From: Capniomyces stellatus
Lineage: Eukaryota; Kickxellomycota; Harpellomycetes; Harpellales; Legeriomycetaceae
Reading direction: 5' to 3'
Assembly (NCBI GenBank): GCA_001661515.1
Contig: LUVW01000001.1
Span: forward strand, 328,582 to 392,581
DNA length: 64,000 bases
The notes under the pieces are model-generated. The model was not told where the DNA came from. It saw only the letters and a list, made by a program, of their open reading frames with translations, and made no database searches. Positions within the stretch are counted from its first letter, which is position 1, and each line of letters begins with the position of its first letter. Positions 48,329 to 61,943 of the stretch are shown one piece after another. The translations under genes were made by a program, and so were the position numbers.

Positions 48329-48480
48329 CGGATGATATAATTGATCGAAGGGGTGTTGGTTAATAGTCATTTATCATACCAAAATAGTAGTATTTTATGG
48401 TATTTTTATGATATTGTTTGATATTGTATGTTTTGTCGTGTTGATTCTATTTCCAATGCACCACATAAATAAATAAATTA
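48329..48480 (+). mobile_element. LINE 3'-end fragment, copy 3
   Basis: Only the last few codons (the TTGATCGAAGGGGTGTTGG segment) and the 3' UTR plus AATAAATAAAT tail of the same LINE family remain. It is more diverged than copies 1 and 2 (several substitutions and deletions), so this is an older insertion. It points away from copy 2, forming an inverted pair of 3' ends. Confidence 0.8.
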
Positions 48481-48491
48481 TGAATAATCCA

Positions 48492-48593
48492 AAGGAGGAT
48501 TAACTCGAATTAAATAGACACTATTTTTACTATAGTAACTTTCATAACTTGAACATTTATTTACGTTCAAATTAATAAATTTCAATAAAAAAA
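48492..48593 (+). repeat. Dispersed repeat Y, right copy
   Basis: It starts about 12 bases after the LINE fragment tail and matches the left Y copy in inverted orientation. Shared blocks are GGAGGATTAACT and ACTATAGTAAC. Confidence 0.65.
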
Positions 48594-51500
48594 ATAATGA
48601 ATATCTTCAAAAATTTTGACACATATGGTAATCGAAAATCGCCATGTCGTGCTTTTACGTTCTATTGTAATAACCATTTCTCGAACCTTATTATAAGGTC
48701 AAATAGTTACTTTGTTCTTTTATAGAAATTTTTTTTAAAACTTTTTGACATTTTTGCCCTTATTAGTGTTTTTTTTTGATGTTATTTTCTATATTATCGG
48801 ACTTGTTTTACTTTCAAATCCGATCATTACGAGCTAGAGATTAACACAAAGTAATGTTATGGTATTTAAAAACCTCACAGTCTGCAATTGATTAGCTTCT
48901 CAATTACTCAATATTTAGTGAAATGTGAAATTCAGGTATTTATAAATCTAGTGCGTTAATCAGTTACACGTTTATATAAATTATTTCCCAAAAAGACAAA
49001 GCATAAGAGAACAAAACGTGAAAAGGCAGAAAAAGAAAAATTCAAATGTTTGAACAGGTCGTATGGTTTTGACTTTAGCCAATAGAACAGACAATTAAAC
49101 AAGAACGCCAATGATATTTGGTGCAAACTAACCTAAATACTAATTATACGTACAAGCGTGAATCGAGTTTTCATCACTGATTGTGTGGGGTTAAGTTAGC
49201 GTGATGATAGGGTGTCACGCATTAGCCAATTTCACAAGTGTTCATACGGCTAGGGGATTTTTTTGTTGTGGTTTCTATAAAAGATGGTCAGTAGTTAAAC
49301 TTCTATGCACCGATTTTCACCTGAATTTGTACACCAATAGTACCAAACCAGGTAGGGATACAAAACAATTGTTGGTTTGTGTGATGTTGGCCTGTGTATT
49401 GGTGGTATATACGGTTGTAAATTTGGCCGGAGATACATCCAGCAAAGGCATTATTATAGTTGAGGATGCATGTCTACTCGGAAATTGTAGCTGAGTTGAA
49501 GTGGATAACAGACATAAATGATGCAAATGATTTTATCGCTGATTAATGATACGACAATAACAACGCATATTGATAACTCAAGCAACCAAATTAAGCGATT
49601 TAGTTGTTTTTAAGTTAGCAGAGTAAATGGCCAATTGCAACATTAGTCTTTGCCTCAAATGTGGAAGTCGGGAATGATATGAATTGTATAATTAGTAACA
49701 TTATTAGTAAATAGTTGATGTATTGTGCTTTAGGTTTAATTAAAATAAATATAGCCGAGCAACCTTGAAAGGTGTTGAAAAGGGGTATTAAATTATCGTG
49801 TACATAAACGCAGAGTCATATATCACATATATCTTGTTACTTGGGAGCTTCACACACGATGTAAATGGATTAGATGATAGTTTGGGTTTAAAAGGCACGT
49901 TAATAACAATAGGTGATGGAAACTTGTTAATAAAATATGTCGATCACACGCACTAGTATATTATTGACGATAACAAAACCAAAACAATCGAAACCCGGGT
50001 AAACTGTGATGTATCATAGATGGTCCAAGTTGTTTATGAAATATTCCAGTATTATTAAAGTTTTGAATCGGGGTTTAATTAAACGAAAGTTAGATATTAT
50101 ATAGATTTTGGTTTTAATTGATTTTAACACAGGTTGAGCATACAAAGAGGACAATAAACATCAAATTAGCAATGAGAAAATGATATGCAAAGACGATAAA
50201 AGTGGGTAACCAGCTAATTACCTTGTGGGTTATGATATCGAAATCACTACGGGGATGTTTTAAAAAGTTCACTAAAAGTGACAATATAAAATGAAAAAGT
50301 TCTCAATTAAAAAAAGTATGTGTATACAAAATCCCAACTAGGACGCTTTTGGATCAGTAAGTGTTGTTGGTTCAGCCGATATTAATTCGAGTGTGTTCTG
50401 ATTAACAATAAAATAACAATTACCATCCAATAAAAAAAAACAATTACCACTTTAGTCATGTGCAAGTGTGTATTATTGAGCAGCGATTTGATGAGGGGGT
50501 TAGGTTGGTTGGTAATACGCCAGAACTGAACTGAGCAAATGAAGCAAGCAAAACAGACTCTAGAGCTTCAATGTAAATAAACGGCAATACGATGGCAAAT
50601 AGAGAGTGAAAAGAGCTAGCAAGTAGAAGAAAAATTAGGTCAAATATATGAAGAAATGGTTGCTAAGAGCGGTAATAAGTTGTAGGCACGAAAGAGCAAG
50701 GAAAGGATCCAAATGAGTAGGCAAATATTAAATAGTGATAAAAATATAAGGGTAGAAAGAAAAAGAGAGAGTTGGCGAAAGAAAAGATCATTGAAAAGAT
50801 TGGTTGTAATTTCTAATGGAAACTGGATAATGTTGAACAATTTATCCCTATTGGGAAATGCGTTAGGTATAAACAACAGGTTGGTATGCTAGCTAGTCTG
50901 ATAAACAAATTTAGAGGAGACAGTAATAAATGTTAATGTTTTAGATCATATTATTGGCTATTTATAAACCAAATCATTCATAAAGGCGATGGAATTTTTT
51001 CAGTGATTTATTTTGATAAATTAAGCTGATGTTAGATTCGATGGTTTTGAAAAGAACAATAATATCGAACGAAACCAGTTTTAGACACAGATTGTATATA
51101 TGTAACACATGTTTTACAGAGATTAGGCAGTTTTAAAACGCAAAGGAAATACATTACTAGTATTATTATTATTGTGAATTTGTGAACCGTGATAAATAAT
51201 TCGAGTAACAAGATATACACATATAACTTAAGCAAAACTTAGATAAGTGATTGAGTATTTAGGTGTAGAAATAGATGTATTTTACATTTGACAATTCATA
51301 CCGATTAGAATTCCATAAGCTTTGTCGTTTTTTTTTTGAAAAAATAGCAGCTAACTGGCAGGTCTAAGAGTAGATATTCTGGTGGCAAACTACAAGAATA
51401 GTAATAATGACAGCAGATTTTCCAACAGCAAAGCTGTGTAAGATCAAACTAAGCAAGGGTGTGTATGCTGTGGTTCATCACTATGGCATTCAAAAGGTGC

Positions 51501-54500
51501 TTTCCAATTAAAAATATGAGGATCAAATGTTGAGTTTGCTTACAAGCAACAATATTTGAGCAACTGAATAACTATCAAAACAAAAACGCTTTTAGGCTTT
51601 AGAATGGCTAATCATATCGACTTTAACCAGTCAAAGAGTTTTTTTTCTTTGGTATTGATTATTGATTCAGAGAATTAGGTAATTACAATGTTTTTTGAAT
51701 AAAAATGTCTGGAGTTACAAGTGCTAAATATAATCAGCAAGATTAACAATGTATATTATCATATGACAGATGCAAGGGCTGAATTTATAATAAAGCATAA
51801 CATAACATAACATAACATAACGAAAAAAAAAACTTTACACAAAACGAAAAACGTAACATAACATAATATAACATTAGTAAATGATGCCAGTCACAGATGG
51901 AGTTTTTTTTAAAAAAAGAAAAAGAATCGATAGTAATAAAAAATAAATCAATGTTGGTTTTTTTTAACTTGTAACTGGTAGGCGGGCTGTAAACGCTATT
52001 ATTCTTTAGAATCTTTAAAGTTATTACTTGCTTGCAAGTTCTGCGTTACAAGCTTAAGAAAAAAATGGAGGAGATTGTTGTCGAATTTACAAACCAATTT
52101 CAAGTTGTAGTGCAGAATTGATAATAGTAAAAATAATAAGGACGTTACAATGGCTAGTCTAAGCATAACCAATAACAAAAAAAAATACAATTCGTAATGA
52201 GTGAAAATTAAATCAACGTAGATTAAGGATGAGAAAAGGCGATGTAAATTAAAAGGGGGAGGAAACTGAGAAATTGTATAAAAAAGGGGGAGGGGATGAA
52301 GAGCGGGGATGTACTCGGGAGTCTTAAAAAATCAGTGAGAGAAGGATGTAGAAAAAAAAACAATATGTAGGCACGAAGTTCCAAAATGCAATGTGCGCTT
52401 CTGCAAATTGAAAGCTGAGTAGTTCAAGATAAAAATTGGAATCGGTGGGGTTTACATAATGTCAACTTAAACTGTATTAATAATCAATATTAGCTAAAGG
52501 CAAAAGCAATTGCAAGTAAAAAAAATGCTAGCAATCCAAATAGATTACGTAATGTGATTTAGCGTAATAAGGACAAAGAATCGAAAGGTAGACTAGGCAA
52601 ATTAAAGCAGATTTTGCTACTTACAGGTAAAAGGTGTAGACGATAAAAGAATTTGGTTTGTTTTAAATTATAGAGGTAATGTTGTTTAGGAAAATGGTGT
52701 ATTTATTTTGGGCAAAAGGTAAGGTTCAGTCAAATAACACCATGAGCAAAATGGTTTGACTTTGTTATTTTATTAGATAGGGGTGACATATTTAACGGCG
52801 TTTTCGTTTTTATGTTTTTTATATATACAATATTATTATGGGCTCAATAGTACAATAATGTAAAACATTACAAAGCTGCGGAAACAATATTTAAAAAAAG
52901 TGACTCTTTCAAATACTATATTACTCCATGTCGTCCATCTAAGGACACCGTACCTTGGCGGCGTTGGTTCAGTGATTATGTTTTTATGTATTTTATTATT
53001 TTATGTGTTTTATTATTTTATTAATATTTTACTATTTTTGATTCTCTTTCGATGGATTTTTTTTTATCCAAGATTAAAAAAAAAGGCTTATAATAGTAAA
53101 AGCGGAAATAACAAAAATAAATCTAAAAGAGCGATCAAAATGATTACAAAAGTAATGGAGACATTGGTTGCAAAAAAAAAGTGTATAACTAAAGATAGAA
53201 AATTGGAGAATCAAGTTTTTTTTTTTTGATTTTTTTTGGAATTATAGGAGCGAAATTGGCTTTCATTTTTGTAAAGGTGGTATTGTTTAGATTAAGCTGT
53301 AAATGCTTTGAATTACACACTTATTATTACTGCAATTTGGTGCTAGACGAGTTTATTTAATAATGAATATCGAATTATAGGCACAATTACTTTAGCTGCA
53401 ACACTTGTGTGCTGGATTAAAGTATTAATGTAGTAAGTACGTTAGTTGATTAGTTTATGGCATTGAAATTAATTGATGTAGTTTTTTTAAATGCTACGTT
53501 TACAAAAATAAAACAAGCGGGAAATTTGTTGAGGAGCAAAGTAAATGAATAAATGAGCAAGTGAGAGGCTGTTTGTGGGATTTTTTTTTTTTGTGTATAC
53601 AGTAAGAGAATATATTGTTGGCGAATAGTTTAGCCAAAGTACTTCTTGTAATAATAAAGTAACTTGAGAGCGGCAGAGGGAAGTGGTTTTTTCGTTATAA
53701 TTATTTTAAGCAGAGCTGAAATTGGTGGTCAAAAGCAAAAAAAAAAACGTATTACATAACAACACAAATTAATTCGTAACAGGTGAATACTGATTGAAGT
53801 TAACTGAATAAGATTTTCTGTTTTTAAATATTACAAAACGTATTTTTTTTCCTTTATTTTATGTATTAACGTACACCAATTCCAAAGCAACTAAAAAAAA
53901 GAGAGCAAAAAGAAAATAAAAAAATACAAAAAAGGAAATGGCGATATCGGCGAAAGTCTAGGGTGCTTGATGGTATTTGGGTTTGTATGTTGTTTTGTAA
54001 ACGGCTTGATAATTACAAGGCATTTAATTCCTAGTTATTAAAATTAGTAATTGTCGAAAAATAAAAAGTGCAAAGACAGTGAAAAAGAAAAGGTATGCCT
54101 TTCTTTAAGCTTTTGTTTTTAAAAAAAATTGGCGAGAACATTGGAAAGGAATAAAATATATAAAAGGAGAATATAATGTGTATATAGTCAGCAATTAAAC
54201 CCACTTTGTAACTTTTACCTTAGTAAGATTGAATAAATTTTTTTTTGCGTTTAGATAATTTGAAATAGTTTTCAATTACGGGATAAAAAAAAACAAATAA
54301 ATTAACATTAATAAGGGAAATCTGTACAAGTAAGAAAAACAAAAAAAAAACTAGCTATATAACAGTGAGAAAAAAATTTGAAAACCAAGAACTGTATATA
54401 TAATTTTACAAGAGGTTTATTTACTTCTTGCTTTCTAGTTGCTAGTACAATAGTTTTATCCTAATCTTAACCTTATTTGGATTAATAGACCAACACATTA

Positions 54501-56645
54501 ATATAACCAGTAAAGCAACCAAGACCAACAAGCACAAAAGAAACAACGCAAAAGAAACAGCGCAAAAAAAAGAGGAAAGAAAAGAGTACCGTGGTTAAAA
54601 ATAGTACACGAAATAAGGGATCAGTTTAACTACATAATAACATCAAGCAACTTTAACTTTTACACAAGGTAATTAGAGGCAAGTTAGTTACTATAGTAGA
54701 TCTAGTTTATACTTTACGTGTTGGTGGCTTTGAAAGTGCAGTAGCTTCTGTTGTAAGCGAATTTTTATAATCTTTTGTATGCACATACGTTTGGAAGCTT
54801 TAATCGACGCTTTGCCTTGAGTATCCACTTTGTTTAATCTCAACAAAGAGCTTACCCAGTAGTCAAAGTTTTGGGTAGTATACCAAGACACACTAAGCAA
54901 CCGAGGATAATATCCAAAACTAAAACCAAAGCTAAAACCAAAACTAAAACGGGAATCATATACAAAACATAGATCAGGTTTTTTGTAAAGACACAAGGAT
55001 CAAAGAAGCACCAGGATTTTTCTTTTTAAAGGGAAATCAAGAAAAACAGGCTTGTATAGATACAGTAAGTTTATTTTTCCTGTTGTATATTAATCTTGAC
55101 TAATAGAGAGCAGCTATGAAGTTAAAGAAAATGAATTCTTGGACATAAGCCAGTGATTAAACAGAAAAGCGAGCATATAATAGTATGTGATCCGTGTGGG
55201 GCTAACACAAGTTTTTTTAATGTTGTCCACTATTATACACGTTATAATGTAAACAATATACGTTTTTTTTGGGGGTGGGGATGTTTGTATGCAAAATAAT
55301 GTCTAAATGCCGGGCAATAATTATGAGGAAAGTTTGTAAATTTCACAAACATATTATACTTAAAAGATCCAACAACCTTTATTTATACAGGTGTTGAAAA
55401 AGTCAGTACAACTTTAGTAACGGATCATAAACATTTGTACATGTTTATGGAGTATGCTATCGTTTTTCTTTTTCTATTTTTTTTTGTTTATAGAAAGAGA
55501 GATAAAGTATGTACATATTGCGGTTGCGTCCAAAAGAAGAAATGGGGGAAATGGATAATGGTGGTAGTAGTGGTAGTGGTAGTGGTCAATCTAGTATATA
55601 TGGTACTAAAAGAAAAGAAAAAACAATATAAAAGAAATAAAAAGTGCAGATGTAACTGGGGGGCGAGGGCGGGTTGAAGTTTGGTGTTTGGAAGAGATAT
55701 ATAAAAGAGTGTTTGTATGCAGATGCATTGAATGTTATTAAAGTGGGAGGAAAAAAGAGATCAGGATTGAGGCGTTTTTGCTAATAGAAGGGTGAGAACA
55801 TCCGATTGAAGGACAACTAGATGAATAAGTTGGTAAATAAAAACAAGAGAAATGACGAATCTGGTAAATCTAGAGCTATAAAGTTGATGATAGGATTATA
55901 AAAGCATTGAAAACTAAAAGTAGAAGAAAGAATAAGAAGAAATACAAGTATTGGGAGGGGGGGCGTTCTAAAGGTAGAAGGGGTTTATAATTAATTTTTT
56001 TATAAAGAAAAACCAAAAAAAGCCATTAAAAAGTAGTTGATGTCAATCAAGTTTATGAGCGATGTGAGTTGCTAGTGGTAGGAGATGTCAAAAGCAATAC
56101 CAGCAGAGAAAGAAAGAGAGAGAAATAGTATAGAGCGAGAGAAATATTATAGAGAGAGAAAAGGGGATGGTAAATAAGAACAATGTGTATAAAATTGGGC
56201 AAATCTAGTGCGTTGGTGATTACCGACACGGTAAAATGTGAAGGAGGAGTGGGGAGTTTAAATGCCAAGATAAAAGATAAAGAAAGATTAATATAATTTG
56301 GCTAGCAGGACAATGGTTGTATGAGGGATTTTGATTAATTGGTTTATTGTGATTTGATATTTTACTAGGGTATATAGAAGAAAGGGAATAGAGAAATAAA
56401 GAAAGGGAAAAGGAAAAGGAACGAAAGCTTGGTAAATTGACAGAAAGAAAAAAAAGCAAGCAACCAAGCGGACATATAAATAAAGAATAGATAGATAAAG
56501 AGGGATATAAGCTAGGACTGGCGTGAATAAGGATAAACTGTTGGACAGCTGTATAAATAACGCGTAGAGATAAAAGAATAGATTGAGAAAAAAAAAACAA
56601 GCAAGAAAGAAAAAGAAAAATAGTAAATAGGGGATAAAGATAAGA
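48594..56645. other. 8-kb region without convincing genes
   Basis: A-rich on the + strand with long A and T runs. An (AACAT)n run lies at about 51795-51850. GA-rich stretches increase from about 55480 to 56640 and probably include the leader/promoter of the MADS-box gene. Open frames at about 50640-50876 and 52900-53229 begin at non-ATG codons and encode hydrophobic strings. The only ATG frame I list separately is 49204-49494. I found no tRNA box pair or transposase. Confidence 0.5.
49204..49494 (+). CDS. Hypothetical 96-residue protein
   Basis: ATG-initiated frame with a plausible membrane segment near residues 60-77 (VCVMLACVLVVYTVVNLA) and several cysteines. No family recognised and no neighbours that would explain it. 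Chance is likely. Confidence 0.2.
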   Translation: MIGCHALANFTSVHTARGFFCCGFYKRWSVVKLLCTDFHLNLYTNSTKPGRDTKQLLVCVMLACVLVVYTVVNLAGDTSSKGIIIVEDACLLGNCS

Positions 56646-58503
56646 ATGCATTCATACTCGATACAGCGTAAAATGACAAACGAGGGGCTTCAGGCGAATG
56701 TACCGGTGCTAGCAAGTGAGGTTCAGGGGAACCAGAGTCAAAAGATGATGCAAAACGGACGATACCTGCCACAAATGGCACCAAATGAGACAACAGGGTC
56801 AACAACAAACTCGACAAGTTCACAAACATTATCAAACGGAAAGCGTATGAGGAAAATGGAGGATGAAGATTCAGACGGAGATGATTTAGGGAACGGAGAG
56901 TCGCAGCTGGCAGATGGGGATGAGGACGATGAGGATGAGGCAGGGAATGGAGGTAACGGAGGAGGGAATGGAGGTGGTGGGGATAAAAAGACCAGACGTA
57001 GAAAGATCAAAATAGAGTTTATAGCGGATAAAGGCAGGCGGCACATAACATTTTCCAAAAGAAAAGCAGGAATTATGAAAAAGGTGAGTAAAAAAAAAAA
57101 ATAAAAAAATAAATAAAATTAAAAGAAGTTGAAGAATAAGACATAAAAATATTTGGTCCCAATGACAAGTGATATAGTATAAATTGGGGGTTGAGACCAA
57201 AATATGCTAGAGAGTGTAGAAATTAACAAAAGAACAAATAAATAATCAAAAGAGCAAATAAATAAATGAAAATGACTGTAAATAGGCATACGAGCTATCG
57301 ACACTGACAGGCACTCAGGTGCTTTTGCTAGTGGTTTCAGAAACTGGGCTTGTATATACGTTTACTACACCTAAACTTCAACCAATAGTAACAAAGTCAG
57401 AAGGAAAGAACCTGATCCAGTCGTGTCTGAACGAGCCAGATATACCTGAGCAGCAGACACAGGCACAACTAAATAGTTCGTACCCAGGAACAAGTGGAGG
57501 CGGAAACGGAAATGGAGGTGAAAATGGAGGTGGAAATGGGGGAGTTGGGATCGGGGTTGGGGGAGGAATGGTAGGAGGAGGTGGAGGAATTGTGGGAGGA
57601 GGTGGCGGAAACAACAATAATAACAACAACAACAATGCAAGTGGAGGTGGCAGACAGCACAGTCTAGGCGGCTACCAGGACAGCATGGCATCAATGGGCC
57701 AAAACGTGTACGAAGATGACCGTAAATCCGGCCTGCCAAGTGTGGTCAGCCAGCCGCTAAGTTCAGACCAATACTTTTCGCCCTACTACACAAATCAGCA
57801 GGTCCAGAGCATGGCAAGCAGAGGCATTGGACTAAACGTAGGCCAGGGCCAGGGCCAGGGCCAAAGTCAAAGTCAAAGTCAAAGTCAAAGTCAAAGTCAA
57901 AGCCAGAACGGAGGATCATCCAACCCAAACAGCTCAAGCAACAACGTTTACCACTCCTCAAGCGGATTCCAGAGCCAGATTCAGCAGGGTGGCAACAACA
58001 ATAACGGCCCAAACAGTGCCAATGGCAACTCATATGCCGCCTCAATATCCGCTGCTCCAAGCTCATACTCCCTACACCCAAACAACCATCACTCCACATC
58101 CCACTCCAACAACAGCATACTGAATCAAAACCAAAACCAAAACCAAAACCAAAACCAAAACCAAAACCAAAGTCAAAGTCAAAGTCAAAACCAAGGCCAA
58201 AGCCAAAACCAGAGCCACAGCGCAAATACAAGCCAGACATCCAACTTCCAAGACATTGTTGGAAACGGCGGCGTCCTACCTCCTTCCATAGGCGCATTCA
58301 GTGGCCAGCAGCAAAGCCACGTCCACAGCGTTCACAATGTACATAATGTCCATGGTGTACATAATGTACATAGCGTCCACAACGGCTTGGTTAATCCCAA
58401 CCAAATGTATGGCGGTGGCTACTGGCCAGCTCCAACTGCTGCATCTATTCCAAACACCCATTCCTTACAGCAGCCAGGGCATAACGTTACCCGTCAAGGT
58501 TAG
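56646..58503 (+). CDS. MCM1: MADS-box transcription factor, MCM1/SRF type
   Basis: Two exons, 56646-57083 and 57286-58503, encode about 551 residues. The 202-nt intron (donor GTGAGT, acceptor AAATAG) splits the MADS box after KAGIMKK. The box, about residues 116-172, reads RRKIKIEFIADKGRRHITF, SKRKAGIMKKAYELSTL, then TGTQVLLLVVSETGLVYTF. This is the SRF/MCM1 class, which binds CArG-type sites as a dimer and recruits cofactors for cell-cycle and mating genes. An acidic DEDDEDE stretch precedes the box. The C-terminal 320 residues are Gly/Asn/Gln/Ser-rich, with (QS)n, (QN)n and (VHN)n runs encoded by tandem 6-bp repeats. A second ATG at 56673 is an alternative start. Confidence 0.93.
57840..58200 (+). 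repeat. Hexanucleotide repeats coding QG/QS/QN runs
   Basis: Tandem CAGGGC, then CAAAGT (about 57862-57900), and later CAAAAC (about 58125-58170) units encode QG, QS and QN dipeptide runs in the MADS-box protein tail. They are probably length-variable between strains. Confidence 0.85.
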
Positions 58504-59825
58504 ACACCTACTTGTCAACTCAATCGAAAAGTAGCTTTTGTTCTTTTTTTTTTTCAAGAAAAAAAAATATGATGAAATGGACTTCAATAAGAATAAACAA
58601 AAAAGGTTCGAGAAAGGGCTAATACATCTTGTCTTGGGTGCTCGAGTAATACCACTCCTATTCCCACCTTCCTTTCCCCACTCCCCTTTTTTATATATTT
58701 AAATATCTCTTTTACAATTTTATCTACTTGTTTCTTTGTTTTTGTTACTCTCTGATACTATCCATAAGTTCACCTATTTCTTTTTCTTTTTTCTTTGATT
58801 TATACTCTGTTTTCCTATTAACTATGTCATCCTTCTTATTTATATATACATTCATATATATATATTTATTTTTTTATTTTTTTATTTTTACATTTTTTGA
58901 CTTAATATTATCATAATATATTTCTTTTTTCTTATTACACCTACAAACTATCGTGCCCTCCCCGTCCAAGTCGCATTTACTCTTAGTTATCTTGGATAAA
59001 TAGGAAATCGCCTTTATAAGCAAGCCGTTTTCTTTAAATTGCCATCATAATCGTCTTGCTTCTTGTCTCCACATACACGGGTCAAATATAATTCTACCAG
59101 CTTCCCCCTCCCCCTACTTTATTTCATTATTAATGGCATTAAAGACTACTAAAGTAACATGCTCGTGTAAAATAACAGTTAAAACATTCAATCTCCCTCC
59201 ATTCCATCCTCGATTCCCGCCTTCTCTAATTACCCTTTTCACCCCCTGAAATTAAAACAAATACTTTAAAATTTTGTTGTTTATTATCACGTTATTGTTG
59301 TTGTTTTGGTTTGTGGGGTTTTCTTTTCTATTCTTTTCTTTTTTTTTCTTCTTGCTCTTGGTTTCATGTTTGTGCTGCAAAGCTTGGGATCAATTAGTTT
59401 AGCCAAAAATAGTCTCTACAGAAATTACCCGAACAACATCAACAGCGTCTGAAGTTTCAATTTTCAGTTTCAATTTCAATTTTGGTTTTGGATTTAAAGT
59501 CTGTCGCTTATACATTCTTTGACTTTGATTTTGTCACCTTATAAAATAAATAGCAAACAAGTATATAAACATAAAAAAAACGGCTATACAGTACCAACAA
59601 CAACGTACCAGGACAAGTCCAATCCAGAACACTTTGTATCTTTAAATTTGTCAAAATGAGGCAAGTAACATTAACTTGAGAAAAAATCAAAGAAAAAAAA
59701 TAAACAATAAAATAGAGAGAACGAGGTTGCTTACATTTAAAATGCAAAGTCAATGCATTTTTCGAAAGTTTTATACGTTTGGCTAATGAGGGAAAAAAAA
59801 CAACTACCGCAAGTAACATACTTAT
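58504..59825. other. Intergenic between MADS-box and phosphotransferase genes
   Basis: AT-rich with strong T/TC-rich tracts around 58700-58930 and 59280-59350. No gene is supported; any extra 5' exon of the next gene would have to lie here. Confidence 0.5.
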
Positions 59826-61690
59826 ATGACCGTTTACCTGTTTACATGTAGTGTAAAATTAGAATTCCAAGTTGAGGCATTACAAGAGTACATGATTTCT
59901 AGTGGCATCGACATTAGCAGACCATTACTATGCAAAAAGTTCTCTCATGGTCAAAGCAACCCAACTTTTCTTCTGTCCGATAACAGGTATTCATACTCAA
60001 GATAGAACAAAAGAACAAAAGAACAAAAGAACGAAAAAGTAAAAAATTGTTGACAATAAATGTGTTTTATTTACCCAAACTAATATCTTTATCTCTTTTT
60101 TTTTTTTTTCCTTCTTCTTTTGCTGTTTTTCATTGCTACTTTTACTATTTGTAGTGGAAACAGGTTTGTGATGAGGAAGAAACCTGCTGGTAAATTGATA
60201 TCCAAAACCGCTCATGCTGTTGAAAGAGAATACAGGGTTTTAACCGCTTTGGGTAGAAATAGCGACATTCCTGTACCCAAAACATTCCTGTTATGCGAAG
60301 ACTCTTCGGTTATAGGAACTCCATTTTATGCAAGTACCTTTTTTACTATGCCACAACATGACTTTGACTTTGTCTTTGACTTTATTATTATTATTGCATT
60401 TGATCCTATTATTGCCAGCTTGATAGCTGTAGCTTGTTTCCAAAAGAAAAAAGAAAAAGAAGAACCGCTGCCAGTGTGGTGTTCATTGCCAAATTTAATA
60501 AACAAAACAGTTGCTTTGCACATTAGATCATGGAATACTTGGATGGACGTGTATTTATTGATCCTGTACTCCCAGAAATCCCAGTATCAGAGCGACCAAA
60601 ATAGTAATACTCGCAAACCCTACTAATTAGACTCTTTTTTTCTTCTTTTTATACTGATAAACTGTTAATACCTTCCGACTAAACATATTACCCAACCCAA
60701 AAAACAAAAAAAAAAAAAGAAATATTGGTTGTTCCAATATGCAATACTAAATATACTTGCGCTGAACTTTTCCTTTTCTTTTCTTTTATATATATTCTTT
60801 TGGATGGAATGTAGCTGGTCAGAAATTGTCTCGGTGTTGGCAAGATTACACAAGGTAGATTATAAAGCTGTTGGGTTGGATGGATACGGAAGGGAGTCCA
60901 GCTATTACCAGAGACAATGCAAGTCGCTGATAAAGGTCCATGACATGCAGGCAAAAGAAGTTGATAAACGCACCGGTGTCCCAGTTGGCCCATTGCCAAG
61001 GTTCCATGAGTTGGCCGAGTACTTGCAGAATGCATACTGTCCCGACGAAACTTCAATAGTCCATGGCGATTACAAAATGGACAATGTGGTAAGTATAAGC
61101 ATGTTTGGTATAGTCAAAGCCAACCCAGCCCATATAAATTATATCTAAATTCCATTTAATTTTTTTTGCTCAAATCAATCAACCAACAGATCTTCCATAA
61201 AACTGAGCCAAGGATTATCGGAATCCTGGATTGGGAGCTGTCCACAATCGGCAACCCAAGAGCCGATCTTGCGAATCTAACACAGCTGTTTAGAGTACCA
61301 CAATCTCAAAGAACACACGCCGCAATGGAAGAGGCATCGGCTCTATCAGCCAACTCGTCTTCAGAAGAAGACAAAAAAAAGACCATCGAGGTTCTAGAGT
61401 ACGAGTTTGAAGGAATCCAAACTCAACAGCAAATTGTCAAAATGTACTGTGACCAGTCAAACAAACCGTTCCCGTTGGCAGGATGGATCTACTCCACCAT
61501 CTTTGCGTTCTTCAGAAACTCGGTTATTTACCATGGAATTGCTGCTCGCTACGCTAATGGACAGGCTACTTCGCTCAACGCAAAACAGGTTGGGCTAATG
61601 GGTCCCTCGACCTGCTTGCTTGCTGCTGCTATAATGGATAAGCGTATCAAACATAGCTCTAACCAAACTACTCCCCGCAGTAAACTTTGA
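59826..61690 (+). CDS. ACAD10/11-type aminoglycoside-phosphotransferase-fold protein
   Basis: Five exons: 59826-59986, 60155-60329, 60527-60603, 60815-61088 and 61190-61690, giving about 395 residues. Intron 2 uses a GC donor (TAT|GCAAGT) with acceptor ATTAG. No GT donor keeps the frame, whereas GC gives the conserved [13 protein letters not shown]. Other introns are GT-AG. Blocks match the N-terminal kinase-like domain of ACAD10/11: [54 protein letters not shown], the catalytic loop [11 protein letters not shown], and [17 protein letters not shown]. Mammalian ACAD10/11 kinase domains phosphorylate 4-hydroxy acids for catabolism. Here the acyl-CoA dehydrogenase domain is absent, as in other fungal stand-alone forms. 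The start is uncertain: ATG 59826 is in frame, but an upstream exon spliced at 59851 is possible. Confidence 0.88.
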
Positions 61691-61943
61691 ATCCGCTCAT
61701 TTACTTGACCTTTGTCCCCTTGCTTGTCATTCTTTATTCGTCATTTGCTGCTTGCAGTTTGCCTTATTTCGCTTTATTATTTTGATTAAAAAATAGCAAC
61801 TATCTATTTATTTATTACATCAAGGTATATTGTAACAAAAGGCAAATAAAACAAGCTAAAAGTAAACATAATGAAGAAGGAGAAAAAACATAGAGAGATA
61901 TTGTCGAGTGCTAGATTGTGATTCTGCCTTGTTGCAGGTTTTT

